NCBI RefSeq assembly: GCF_001953875.1
Contig: NZ_MQUR01000065.1
Coordinates: forward strand, 1-45,611
Origin: Streptomyces amritsarensis
GTDB lineage: Bacteria > Actinomycetota > Actinomycetes > Streptomycetales > Streptomycetaceae
Direction: 5' to 3'
Length of the DNA stretch: 45,611 nucleotides
The translations under genes and the position numbers were made by a program. The notes beneath the pieces were generated by a model. The model searched no databases. It worked only from the letters and a program-made list of their open reading frames with translations, and was not told where the DNA came from. Below are positions 9,452 to 17,160 of this stretch, in pieces; position 1 is the stretch's first letter; the number at the start of each line of letters is the position of its first letter.

Positions 9452-10264
9452 ATGGCGATTCAGGTCGGCGACATCGAGGGATCGAGAACGGGTCGGCCCC
9501 CTACGGGCCCCGAGGCGACACCGAGGGCGCGCAGGGGCGTGGGCGAGGATCCGCGGCGCGGCCAGGTGCTGACCACCAAGGTGGGACTGCAGATGCCTGC
9601 GGGGATGTCCTTCGACGACTGGGAGAAGGCCGGCCGCCAACTGTCCGGAATCGTGGATTCCTCCTCGTGGTGGCTGGGCGACTGGCTCGTGTACGGGAAG
9701 GACCACTACACCGACCGCTACCAGCGCGGGATCCGGGCCGCGGGGCTCCAGTACCAGACCCTGCGCAACTACGCCTGGGTCTCGCGCCGGTTCGACTTCA
9801 GCCGACGGCGGGGCTCCCTCAGCTTCCAGCACCACGCGGAGCTGGCGTCCCTGCCGCACGACGAGCAGGAGACCTGGCTCGATCGCGCCGAGCAGCGCCG
9901 GTGGACCACCAAGCAGCTGCGCAGCGCCATCCGTGCCGCGCGCGAGAGCCAGGACCGGGTCCGGGTCCCCGCGGAGCCGACGCGCAGGCTGGAAGTGCCG
10001 GGCAGCCGCCTGGAGTGGTGGCACAAGGCGGCCGAGCAGGCGGGCGTCGACTTCGAGCGGTGGGTGCTCGTCACCCTGGACAGCGCGGCGAAGCAGGCCC
10101 TGGCGGAGCTCGGCAGGCTGGAGGCCGCCGCGGACGGGCCGGCGGAGCTCATGGCTGCGGCCGCGTCCGGCGGGCGGCCGGGGACCGGGGGGCCCTTGGA
10201 GATCGAAGGGCCGAAGCCGCCCGCGGGGACGGGGGAGCGCGAAGGACCGGCCCTCGATGCCTGA
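9452..10264 (+). CDS. LmbU-family cluster-situated transcriptional regulator
   Basis: A 270-residue protein that matches the LmbU family (LmbU of lincomycin, NovE of novobiocin and HmtD of himastatin clusters) across its conserved core: TTKVGLQMPAGMSFDDWEKAG (read as TTKVGLQMP then AGMSFDDWEKAG), SSSWWLGDWLVYGK, YQTLRNYAWVSRRF and LSFQHHAELASL. In this family the core includes a helix-turn-helix and members activate their own clusters. The ATG at 9452 is preferred over one 17 codons upstream because GGAGG lies at 9443-9447. The tail after about residue 215 is Gly/Pro/Ala-rich and probably disordered. It is transcribed away from the aminotransferase-P450-PKS operon and stops just before a strong terminator. 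It is the only evident pathway regulator in the window, so it probably controls this cluster, plausibly through the repeated palindrome. Confidence 0.93.
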   Translation: MAIQVGDIEGSRTGRPPTGPEATPRARRGVGEDPRRGQVLTTKVGLQMPAGMSFDDWEKAGRQLSGIVDSSSWWLGDWLVYGKDHYTDRYQRGIRAAGLQYQTLRNYAWVSRRFDFSRRRGSLSFQHHAELASLPHDEQETWLDRAEQRRWTTKQLRSAIRAARESQDRVRVPAEPTRRLEVPGSRLEWWHKAAEQAGVDFERWVLVTLDSAAKQALAELGRLEAAADGPAELMAAAASGGRPGTGGPLEIEGPKPPAGTGEREGPALDA

Positions 10265-10300
10265 GCACCGCGCGCACGACGCAGGCCCGCACGGCCCGCA

Positions 10301-10331
10301 GGGCCCGCACTCCGCGGGGGAGTGCGGGCCC
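10301..10331. terminator. Strong hairpin between convergent genes
   Basis: A 13-bp perfect inverted repeat (arms 10301-10313 and 10319-10331, loop GCGGG) lies 37 bases after the LmbU-type stop. A second GC-only hairpin (10335-10344 with 10355-10364) lies just beyond, close to the stop of the leftward KtzT-like gene. Together they look like a bidirectional terminator for the convergent pair. Neither has a U-run, as is usual in Streptomyces. Confidence 0.8.
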
Positions 10332-10374
10332 TGAGGGGCCCGGGAGCCGAGGCCCCCGGGCCCCGTCCGGCCGG

Positions 10375-11022
10375 TCAGGGCAGCTGCCGCATGAGGTCGG
10401 CCGTGTCGCGCTGGCGCGTGCACCCGCTGTGGGTGAAGGAGTCCAGCACCCGCCCGCGCACCTCGGCGGGCTGTTCCTGGCTGAGTTTGAACATGCCCTC
10501 GGCTCCGGTCACCGTGATCCGGAAGGCGCCCACGGCCGGCAGGAGCTGGTGGAAGTAGCCGATCGAGTCGGTCATGTCCCAGCCCGAACCGAACTTCGCC
10601 TCCTCGAAGGCGCGCACGGTGGACTGCACGACGTCCATCGTCTCCTCGCTCGATTCGATCTTCTCCACCACACCGCGCACGTGCACCGAGGTGAAATCCC
10701 ACGTCGGGGCCGCCGGTGATTTCTCGTACACCGTCGGGGAGACATAGGAATGCGGGCCGGTGAAGGTCAGCAGGACGACGCCGCCGGTCTTCATGGCCGC
10801 CCAGTGCGGATTGGCCTTGTTCATGTGTCCGAGCAGCCTGGCACCCGAAAGGTCCGGCGCCCATTCCTCGTTCGCCCTCGGATCGGCGATGACCGGCAGA
10901 TGCGTGGCGAACGGGCCGTCCTCGGCGGTCCCGTTGATCACCGCCAGCGCCAAGGGATTGTCGCGCATCAGATCTGTCATCCATGAACGGTCCGGTTCAC
11001 GGTAGTTACTGGGGACGAACAT
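10375..11022 (-). CDS. PaiB/KtzT-family protein, probable heme-dependent piperazate synthase
   Basis: A 215-residue protein of the PaiB (FMN-binding split barrel) family, with MFVPSNYRE at the start, FATHLPVIADP, GHMNKANPHW, YVSPTVY, PTWDFTSVHVRG and a MFKLSQEQP end motif. Automatic pipelines call this family an FMN-binding negative transcriptional regulator. However, KtzT of the kutzneride cluster belongs to it and is a heme enzyme that closes the N-N bond of piperazic acid from N5-hydroxyornithine. Here the gene is divergent from an ornithine N5-hydroxylase, exactly the KtzI/KtzT pairing, which is the main reason for the call. The conserved His residues in the GHMNKANPHW segment are candidate heme ligands (inference). 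The start at 11022 has only a weak AAGGGTG site. If it proved not to bind heme, a regulatory PaiB role would be the alternative. Confidence 0.85.
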   Translation of the reverse strand: MFVPSNYREPDRSWMTDLMRDNPLALAVINGTAEDGPFATHLPVIADPRANEEWAPDLSGARLLGHMNKANPHWAAMKTGGVVLLTFTGPHSYVSPTVYEKSPAAPTWDFTSVHVRGVVEKIESSEETMDVVQSTVRAFEEAKFGSGWDMTDSIGYFHQLLPAVGAFRITVTGAEGMFKLSQEQPAEVRGRVLDSFTHSGCTRQRDTADLMRQLP

Positions 11023-11086
11023 CCGGGATTCACCCTTTCAGTCGGCGCCGCGCGCGAACACATGGAAATCCGGACCGACCGTACAT

Positions 11087-11106
11087 CCGTCCTGTCACCG
11101 GGACAC
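11087..11106. promoter_or_regulatory. Degenerate copy of the 20-bp operator (copy 3)
   Basis: CCGTCCTGTCACCGGGACAC keeps the CCGTCC-N8-GGAC frame of the perfect palindrome at 9331 and matches it at 15 of 20 positions, with most changes in the right half. It lies 65 bases upstream of the KtzT-like gene and 151 bases upstream of the ornithine hydroxylase, in their shared 234-bp divergent promoter region, which holds no gene. Weaker than the other two copies, so it needs binding data. Confidence 0.4.
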
Positions 11107-11256
11107 GGGTCTTCGGTATTCGGTTCGCGCAAAGGCCGTTCGGATTGCTTTGTTGGTGACTTCAGGTTGGCGCCGGGACGTTCTCCGGCGCAATACTGAA
11201 TAAAGGTCTCCCGGAACACCGGTCGAGATTCCAAGACGCTAGCGGGAGAATTGTCT

Positions 11257-12615
11257 ATGGGTACAACGAGTACGCATGAACACGAGATTCACGACGTGGT
11301 GGGCATCGGCTTCGGCCCGTCCAACCTGTCGCTCGCAATCGCTCTGGAAGAGCACCGGGCCAACGTTCCGGACCGTCCGGTCAAGGCCGCGTTCTTCGAG
11401 CGCCAGGCGTCGTTCGGCTGGCACCGCAATATGCTGCTGCCGTCGACGACCATGCAGATCTCGTTCCTGAAGGACCTGGCCACCTTCCGCAATCCGGTGT
11501 CCAGGTTCAGTTTCGTTTCGTATCTGCACGCGGCCGGGCGACTGGTGCAGTTCGTCAACAACCAGGACTTCTTCCCGACCCGGCAGGAATTCCACCAGTA
11601 CCTGGAATGGGCGGCGGCGGGCCTCGCCGACCGCGTGTCCTACGGATCCGAGGTCACCGCGATCCGGCCCGCCGGGGACACCGGGTCCGGATCCCCCGAC
11701 CACCTCCTCCTGGAGGTGCGGGGCGCCGGTGGCGGCGTCAGGGTGGTCAGGGCGCGCAACGTGGCCATATCGACCGGCCTGGTGCCCCGCCTGCCGGCCG
11801 GGGTGAGCGCCGACGAACGGGTTTGGCACAGCTCCGAGTTCCTGGAGCGGTTCCGCGGCCTGGACCCGAACGAGCTCAAGAGCGTGGCGGTGGTCGGCGC
11901 CGGCCAGAGCGCCGCCGAGATCACCCGGTTCCTGTACGACATGCTCCCGCACGCGCGCGTCAGCGCGGTCATCCCGTCCTACGGCTACTCCGTCGCGGAC
12001 GACACACCCTTCGCCAACCAGGTGTTCGACCCGGCCGCCGTCGACGAGTACTACTTCGGCACCGACCAGGCGCGGGAGGCCTTCTGGCACTACCACCGCA
12101 ACACGAACTACTCCGTCGTCGACGACGAGGTGATCCGCGACCTGCACCAGCGCTCGTACGAGGAGGAGGTGCGCGGCCACAAGCGGCTGCACTTCCTCAA
12201 CCTGACCCGGGTGGCCGACGTCGCCAGGGTCGGCAACGAGACGCGGCTCACCCTCACGTCGCTGCTCGACAGCGAGCCGCAGGAGCTGGACGTCGACGCG
12301 CTCGTCTTCGCGACCGGCTACGAGGGCATGGACCCGGCCGGCCTGCTCGGCGACTTCGACCGGCACTTCCTGCGGGACGAGGCCGGCCGGCACCGGGTGG
12401 AGCGCGACTACCGCCTCGTCACCGCGTCGGGGCTGACCTGCGGGATCTACCTTCAGGGCGGCACCGAGCACACCCACGGCCTGTCGTCGTCCCTGCTGTC
12501 GAACATTGCCGTGCGCAGCGGGGAGATCGCCGACTCCATCGTCCTGCGCAGGGCCGAGCAGGAACTGGCCGGCGAGCGAGCCGTCGAGGCCGCGGGCGCG
12601 GCGGTCCGGGCCTGA
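11257..12615 (+). CDS. L-ornithine N5-monooxygenase (KtzI/PvdA type)
   Basis: A 452-residue flavin N-hydroxylating monooxygenase. The FAD site GIGFGPSNLSLA, the KDLATFRNP substrate region, the NADPH site VVGAGQSAAE and the C-terminal FATGYEG motif are all present and in the usual order, and the length is typical. It would convert L-ornithine to N5-hydroxyornithine with NADPH and oxygen in the cytoplasm. The ATG at 11257 is chosen over a TTG at 11251 because the GGGAG ribosome site at 11244-11248 is correctly spaced only for the ATG. The divergent KtzT-like partner argues that the product is channelled to piperazic acid. A hydroxamate siderophore is the alternative, but no acyl- or formyltransferase gene for one lies nearby. 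The gene ends at a 23-bp-stem terminator. Confidence 0.95.
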   Translation: MGTTSTHEHEIHDVVGIGFGPSNLSLAIALEEHRANVPDRPVKAAFFERQASFGWHRNMLLPSTTMQISFLKDLATFRNPVSRFSFVSYLHAAGRLVQFVNNQDFFPTRQEFHQYLEWAAAGLADRVSYGSEVTAIRPAGDTGSGSPDHLLLEVRGAGGGVRVVRARNVAISTGLVPRLPAGVSADERVWHSSEFLERFRGLDPNELKSVAVVGAGQSAAEITRFLYDMLPHARVSAVIPSYGYSVADDTPFANQVFDPAAVDEYYFGTDQAREAFWHYHRNTNYSVVDDEVIRDLHQRSYEEEVRGHKRLHFLNLTRVADVARVGNETRLTLTSLLDSEPQELDVDALVFATGYEGMDPAGLLGDFDRHFLRDEAGRHRVERDYRLVTASGLTCGIYLQGGTEHTHGLSSSLLSNIAVRSGEIADSIVLRRAEQELAGERAVEAAGAAVRA

Positions 12616-12635
12616 CCGGATTCTCCCCCGGCACG

Positions 12636-12689
12636 GCCGAAGGGTGGGCCCCGGTGCTGTCCGTCCAGCACCGGGGCCCACCCTTCGGC
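12636..12689. terminator. 23-bp perfect hairpin between convergent genes
   Basis: Arms 12636-12658 and 12667-12689 are perfect inverted repeats with an 8-base loop, placed between the stop of the ornithine hydroxylase (12615) and the stop of the leftward MbtH gene (12734). It probably terminates both transcripts. It is the longest perfect stem seen in the window. Confidence 0.88.
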
Positions 12690-12733
12690 TTTCACCGGCC
12701 CTTCCGCGCAATGCGCGGAACACCGGATTCACT

Positions 12734-12970
12734 TCATGCGGCGTCGGCGGAAACCCGGTCCGCGGCCATTGCCTCGCGCAGGCTCTTCGGCCGCAGGTCG
12801 GTCCAGTTCGCCTCGACGTGCTCCAGGCACAGCTGGCGGCTTTCCTCGCCGAATACGACGCGCCAGCCGGCGGGGATCTCGGCGAACGACGGCCACAGCG
12901 AATGCTGCTCCTCGTCGTTCACCAAGACGTAGAACCGGCCGTCGGCGTCGTCGAACGGGTTGCTGCTCAT
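12734..12970 (-). CDS. MbtH-like protein
   Basis: A 78-residue protein beginning MSSNPFDDADGRFYVLVND, with the family's invariant features: NPFDD, the Trp in SLWPSF, the PAGWRVVFGE stretch and a later NWTDLRP. MbtH-like proteins bind adenylation domains of NRPSs and are needed for their folding or activity. The start at 12970 fits the family start and has GGAG upstream; an in-frame ATG at 13030 would add 20 unrelated residues. No NRPS gene is inside the window, so its partner should be encoded left of base 1. Its presence is direct support for an NRPS in this cluster. A short inverted repeat (TTCCCG-GA-CGGGAA, 13005-13018) sits 35 bases upstream and may be a promoter element. Confidence 0.96.
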   Translation of the reverse strand: MSSNPFDDADGRFYVLVNDEEQHSLWPSFAEIPAGWRVVFGEESRQLCLEHVEANWTDLRPKSLREAMAADRVSADAA

Positions 12971-13149
12971 GCATCCACTCCAATTCAAGCCGTTCACGCT
13001 CCGATTCCCGGACGGGAAACGGACCGTCATCCATTAATGGGGATGGAGTTGGCGAGACCGCCGTGCCCGATCATGGCACCTTTCGGGCGCCCCGTGGAGA
13101 CCGGTGTGCCGTTGCGGCACCCACCGGTCCCGTCGATGCGCTTCGCCCG

Positions 13150-13169
13150 CCGTCCTGTTGACGGGACGG
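13150..13169. promoter_or_regulatory. Near-perfect copy of the 20-bp operator (copy 2)
   Basis: CCGTCCTGTTGACGGGACGG differs from the palindrome at 9331-9350 at only two central positions. It lies almost midway in the 362-bp divergent region between mbtH (start 12970) and the acetylglutamate kinase gene (start 13333), a region with no other gene apparent. Its match in sequence, spacing and genomic position makes a shared regulator likely. Confidence 0.58.
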
Positions 13170-13332
13170 CTCCGAACACCCTGCCCCAAATTTCCGGCGT
13201 TCTGCCTGAGTTCCGGGAAACGGGCTTCCTTTCGCGGCTTCTCGCGCGCAATGCTGGACGGGCGACCACGGCCCCGTGCCGTGGTCCTTCACGTCCCCGG
13301 GAACCGAGTCCTCCACAGAAGGAGTGGTGCCG

Positions 13333-14355
13333 ATGAGCGTCGCCAGCGCGGCCGGCCGTTCTCTTCCCCCTGCGCACGAGGTTCTCACGATGCCCAGCCG
13401 GTGGACCGCCCTGGAGAAGGCGCGGTCCGTCTGCGAGGCGCTGCCCTGGCTGACCCGCCACCAGAACCGCACCGTCGTCATCAAGCTGGGCGGGCACGCC
13501 ATGGTCGACGAGCAGCTGACCGCCGCATTCGCCCGCGACGTCGTCTTCCTGCGCTACGCCGGGCTGCGGCCCGTGGTCGTCCACGGCGGCGGCCCGCAGA
13601 TCGGAGCCGAGCTCGAACGGCGCGGCCTGGCGAGCGAGTTCAAGGCGGGCCTGCGGGTCACCTCGGCTCCCGCGATGGACGTCGTCCGGATGGTGCTCGC
13701 CGGGCAGGTCCAGCGCGAACTCGTCGGACTGATCAACGCGAACGGTCCGCTGGCCGTCGGAATGACCGGCGAGGACGCCGACACCCTCACCGCGGTCCGG
13801 CACGTGCCGTGGGTCGACGGCGAACCGGTGGACATAGGCCGGGTCGGCGACATCACCCGGGTGGACACCGGAGCCATCGAGGCACTGCTCGCGGACGGTC
13901 GCATTCCGGTCGTCTCCTCCGTCGCCCGCAGCGCCGAGGACGGCCACGTCTACAACGTCAACGCCGACACGGCGGCGGCCGCACTGGCCACCGCGCTGCG
14001 CGCGCAGGCGCTCGTGATGCTCACCGACGTCGAGGGCCTGTACGCGGGCTGGCCGGCCGGCGGGGAGGTCATCGCCCGGCTCACCGCCCGCGAGCTGGAG
14101 AAGCTGCTGCCGGAGCTCGCCGACGGGATGGTCCCCAAGATGACCGGCTGCCTGCACGCCGTGCGGGGCGGTGTCGGCACCGCACGCGTGATCGACGGGC
14201 GGGTACCGCACGCGGTCCTGCTGGAGATGTTCACGGACGAGGGCGTGGGCACGGTGATCGTGCCGGACCCGGAGCCGGAGTCGGCCCCGGAGCCGACCCC
14301 GGAGCCGGGCCGGGCGGATCGGGCGGATCGGGACCGCGCGGGGATGCGGCTGTGA
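13333..14355 (+). CDS. argB: N-acetylglutamate kinase, probable cluster-dedicated copy
   Basis: A 340-residue amino-acid kinase. It phosphorylates N-acetylglutamate, the second step towards ornithine. Seen: the nucleotide-site VVIKLGGHAM, VVVHGGGPQI, NVNADTAAAA, MLTDVEGLY, MVPKMTGC and the C-terminal VPHAVLLEMFTDEGVGT, plus the N-terminal helix (TALEKARSVCEALPWL) typical of arginine-sensitive forms. The family usually has GGNAM at the first loop; here it is GGHAM. The ATG at 13333 has GGAG at 13321-13324; about 20 residues precede the usual family start and an acidic Pro-rich tail follows the fold. Standing alone, away from an arg operon and beside the ornithine hydroxylase and piperazate synthase genes, it probably raises ornithine supply for piperazate. 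Whether it still responds to arginine cannot be seen. Confidence 0.93.
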   Translation: MSVASAAGRSLPPAHEVLTMPSRWTALEKARSVCEALPWLTRHQNRTVVIKLGGHAMVDEQLTAAFARDVVFLRYAGLRPVVVHGGGPQIGAELERRGLASEFKAGLRVTSAPAMDVVRMVLAGQVQRELVGLINANGPLAVGMTGEDADTLTAVRHVPWVDGEPVDIGRVGDITRVDTGAIEALLADGRIPVVSSVARSAEDGHVYNVNADTAAAALATALRAQALVMLTDVEGLYAGWPAGGEVIARLTARELEKLLPELADGMVPKMTGCLHAVRGGVGTARVIDGRVPHAVLLEMFTDEGVGTVIVPDPEPESAPEPTPEPGRADRADRDRAGMRL

Positions 14356-14395
14356 GCGGGTCGGCCGCTCGGGACCGGTTACCGGCCCGCCATGG

Positions 14396-14670
14396 TGGCG
14401 CCACTGTGGCTCCTCATGGCTTCACCCGGCGCCACCCTGTGGGGCAGGGGCCCGTGAGGGAGCGTGGCCGATACCAACCACCCTGCGGCGCCCGGCCGGT
14501 CACCGGAATCGGGTCCGTCCGCGGCCTCGCACGCCCAGGTCGGTGCGGTCCGGGCGGCGCCGCCGAGCGCCCCGTCCGGACGTCGCGCAACCGACTCTAT
14601 TCAGCCGCTCCCGCCACGTGGCTCAGAAATGGCGCGACAGTGGCGCCATGGATGTGCCATGATGGCGTCA
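14396..14670. promoter_or_regulatory. Cluster of TGGCGCCA-type palindromes upstream of the MMPL gene
   Basis: The 493-bp gap before the exporter contains TGGCGCCA at 14396-14403 and 14641-14648, the latter inside ATGGCGC-N7-GCGCCAT (14629-14649), and a related ATGGCGTCA at about 14662-14670. Repeats of one motif in a promoter region suggest an operator, for example for a TetR- or MarR-type repressor encoded elsewhere. The rest of the gap shows no credible gene. Confidence 0.4.
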
Positions 14671-14848
14671 CGGAAGCGGCGCCGATCGATCCCGGCGCCG
14701 CCACCCCGACCCGCCTTCCCTGATCCCGCCGTCACGGACTTCGCCCCACCGGCCCGCCCCGGGTCCAGGCCCCTGGCCGGCCGCGCCGACCGCCCTGACC
14801 GGAATCACCCCGCTCGCACCACCGATTCAAACAGGAGTTCTTTTCGCT

Positions 14849-17098
14849 ATGGCCACCTTCCTTTACAAAGTGGGACGATTCGCCTTCCGGCGACGCGGTT
14901 TGGTCGCACTCTTGTGGGTCGCCGTTCTGGTCGGGGTCGGGTTCGCCGCCTCCACCGCGCCGGCTCCGCCCGCCGATACGTTCTCGATGCCGGGTACGGA
15001 GTCCCAGAAGGCCTTCGACCTGCTGAAGGAGAAGTTCCCGGCCATGAGCGTGGACGGGGCCACCGCCCGCGTGGTGGTCCGTACGCCCGGCGGCGAGAAG
15101 CTCTCCGACCCCGCCCAGAAGGCCAAGGTCGAGACCCTCGTCGGGGCTCTCGCCAAGGCGCCGGACGTGGTCTCCGCGTCCGACCCCTTCAAGACCAACG
15201 CCATCAGCCAGGACGGCACCACGGCCTACGCCGTCGCCACCTACAAGCTGACCGCGCTCAAGCTGACCGACGAGGCCCACGACGGCCTCGACAAGGCGCT
15301 CGCGGACGCCCGGGCCACCGGTCTCGTCGTCGAGGCCGGCGGTGACGCCGTCAAGGTCGACGGAGCGCCGGGCGGCGGCGCCGAGGGCATCGGCATCCTC
15401 GTCTCCGCGATCGTCCTGGTCCTCACCTTCGGTTCGATGATCGCCGCGGGCATGCCGCTGCTCACGGCCATCCTCGGCGTCGCCATCGGCGGCGCGGCCA
15501 TCACCGCGCTCGGCAGCACCCTCGGCCTGTCCAGCACGACGTCCACCCTCGCGCTGATGATCGGCCTCGCGGTCGGCATCGACTACGCCCTCTTCATCGT
15601 CTCCCGCTACCGCTCCGAGATGGCCGAGGGCCGTGAGCGCCAGGACGCGGCGGGACGGGCAGTGGGCACGGCCGGCTCCGCCGTCGTCTTCGCCGGCCTC
15701 ACCGTCATCGTCGCCCTCGCCGGCCTCACCGTGGTGAACATCCCGATGCTCACCAAGATGGGCCTCGCCGCGGCCGGCACCGTCGCCGTCGCCGTCCTCA
15801 TCGCGGTCACCTTCGTTCCGGCCCTCCTCGGCTTCGCGCCGGTCAAGGTCATGCCCCGCCGGGACCGCAAGCAGTACAGCGGCAAGCCCCTCACCGAGCG
15901 CCAGCAGCGCAAGGCCGACAAGCGGGCCGCCAAGGGTCCGAAGCCGAACCTGGGCACCCGCTGGGCGCGGTTCGTGGTCCGCCGCCCGCTCGTCGTCCTC
16001 CTCTTCGGCGTCGTCGGCCTCGGCGCCGTCGCGGTGCCGGCCGCGAGCCTCCAGCTCGGCCTGCCCGGCGAGGGCACCATGGCCCCGGAGACCACCCAGC
16101 GCAAGGCCTACGACATGCTGTCGGAGTCCTTCGGGGCCGGGTTCAACGGGCCGCTGATGGTCACCGTCCAGGCCAAGGACGCCGCTACCGCCGCCGCCGG
16201 CGTGGGCAAGGAGCTCGCCAAGATCGAGGGCGTCGCCACCGTCACCCCCGCCACGCCCAACGACAAGGGCGACACCGCGGTCCTCACCGTCATCCCGAAG
16301 ACCGGACCCACCGAGACCGAGACCGAGGAGCTCGTCGGCCACATCCGGGGCGCCGCGGGCACCCTCGGGGCGGGCAACGGCGGCGCCGAGATCCTGGTGA
16401 CCGGCCAGACCGCCCTGTTCATCGACTTCTCCCAGACCCTCGACGACGCGATGCTGCCCTACCTGGGCCTGGTCGTCGGACTCGCCTTCCTCCTGCTGGT
16501 CCTCGTCTTCCGCTCGCTGCTCGTCCCGCTCAAGGCGGCCCTCGGCTTCCTGCTCTCCGTGAGCGCGGCCCTCGGCGCGGTCGTGGCCGTCTTCCAGTGG
16601 GGCTGGCTCGGAGACTTCTTCGGCGTCGAGCAGCCCGGCCCGATCATGAGCACGCTGCCGATCTTCATGATCGGTGTGGTGTTCGGCCTCGCGATGGACT
16701 ACGAGGTCTTCCTCGTGACCCGGATGCGGGAGGCCCACGTCCACGGGGCGCAGCCCAAGGAGGCGGTGGTCACCGGCTTCCGCTACGGCGGCCGGGTGGT
16801 CGGCGCCGCCGCGATCATCATGGTCAGCGTCTTCTCCGGCTTCATCATGGAGGACAACGTCTTCGTCAAGATGGTCGGCTTCAGCCTCGCCATCGCCGTC
16901 CTCTTCGACGCCTTCGTGGTCCGCATGGCCCTCGTGCCCGCCCTGTTCGCCCTGCTCGGCCGCTCGGCCTGGTGGCTGCCCCGCTGGCTCGACCGGGTGC
17001 TGCCCAACATGGACGTCGAGGGCGAGAAGCTGAGCCGCACCGCTCCCGCCGTGCCCGCCCAGCAGCACCGCGGGCAGGAGGCCGGCGCCCTGCGCTGA
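14849..17098 (+). CDS. MMPL-family RND transporter
   Basis: A 749-residue membrane protein with the duplicated MMPL layout: one N-terminal transmembrane helix, an extracytoplasmic domain, a five-helix bundle containing GLAVGIDYALF (about residues 238-248), a basic cytoplasmic linker (about 332-370), then the second helix, domain and bundle with GLAMDYEVFLV. The paired DY motifs are the proton-relay positions of the family. AGGAG at 14833-14837 supports the ATG at 14849. Members export lipids, pigments or antibiotics using proton motive force; at the edge of a biosynthetic cluster it could export and give self-resistance to the product (inference). It is followed by a 14-bp-stem terminator, so it is probably a single-gene unit. 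It may instead be a neighbour unrelated to the cluster. Confidence 0.95.
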   Translation: MATFLYKVGRFAFRRRGLVALLWVAVLVGVGFAASTAPAPPADTFSMPGTESQKAFDLLKEKFPAMSVDGATARVVVRTPGGEKLSDPAQKAKVETLVGALAKAPDVVSASDPFKTNAISQDGTTAYAVATYKLTALKLTDEAHDGLDKALADARATGLVVEAGGDAVKVDGAPGGGAEGIGILVSAIVLVLTFGSMIAAGMPLLTAILGVAIGGAAITALGSTLGLSSTTSTLALMIGLAVGIDYALFIVSRYRSEMAEGRERQDAAGRAVGTAGSAVVFAGLTVIVALAGLTVVNIPMLTKMGLAAAGTVAVAVLIAVTFVPALLGFAPVKVMPRRDRKQYSGKPLTERQQRKADKRAAKGPKPNLGTRWARFVVRRPLVVLLFGVVGLGAVAVPAASLQLGLPGEGTMAPETTQRKAYDMLSESFGAGFNGPLMVTVQAKDAATAAAGVGKELAKIEGVATVTPATPNDKGDTAVLTVIPKTGPTETETEELVGHIRGAAGTLGAGNGGAEILVTGQTALFIDFSQTLDDAMLPYLGLVVGLAFLLLVLVFRSLLVPLKAALGFLLSVSAALGAVVAVFQWGWLGDFFGVEQPGPIMSTLPIFMIGVVFGLAMDYEVFLVTRMREAHVHGAQPKEAVVTGFRYGGRVVGAAAIIMVSVFSGFIMEDNVFVKMVGFSLAIAVLFDAFVVRMALVPALFALLGRSAWWLPRWLDRVLPNMDVEGEKLSRTAPAVPAQQHRGQEAGALR

Positions 17099-17116
17099 CC
17101 CCCGCCGCACGACCCG

Positions 17117-17160
17117 GACGCCCGTACCCGACGGCCCTGTTGCCGCCGGGTACGGGCGTC
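17117..17160 (+). terminator. Hairpin after the MMPL gene
   Basis: Perfect 14-bp arms at 17117-17130 and 17147-17160 with a 16-base loop, starting 18 bases after the MMPL stop. It probably ends the exporter transcript and marks the right border of the biosynthetic cluster. The following 150 bases to the Lrp gene show nothing further. Confidence 0.75.

Noticed and set aside
10375..11022. Simple transcriptional repressor (PaiB) as the final call
   Set aside because: Family annotation alone would give this, but divergent pairing with an ornithine hydroxylase matches piperazate clusters; kept only as the alternative.
11257..12615. Hydroxamate siderophore biosynthesis
   Set aside because: The hydroxylase would fit, but no acyltransferase, formyltransferase, siderophore receptor or iron box lies beside it, while a KtzT-like partner does.
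14573..14582. CGTCCGGACG as a fourth copy of the cluster operator
   Set aside because: It is a palindrome with GTCC/GGAC arms but has no spacer, unlike the constant 8-base spacer of the other three.
14464..14848. A rightward gene upstream of the MMPL gene
   Set aside because: The frame has a low-complexity product, no domain, and continues into the MMPL gene in a different frame.
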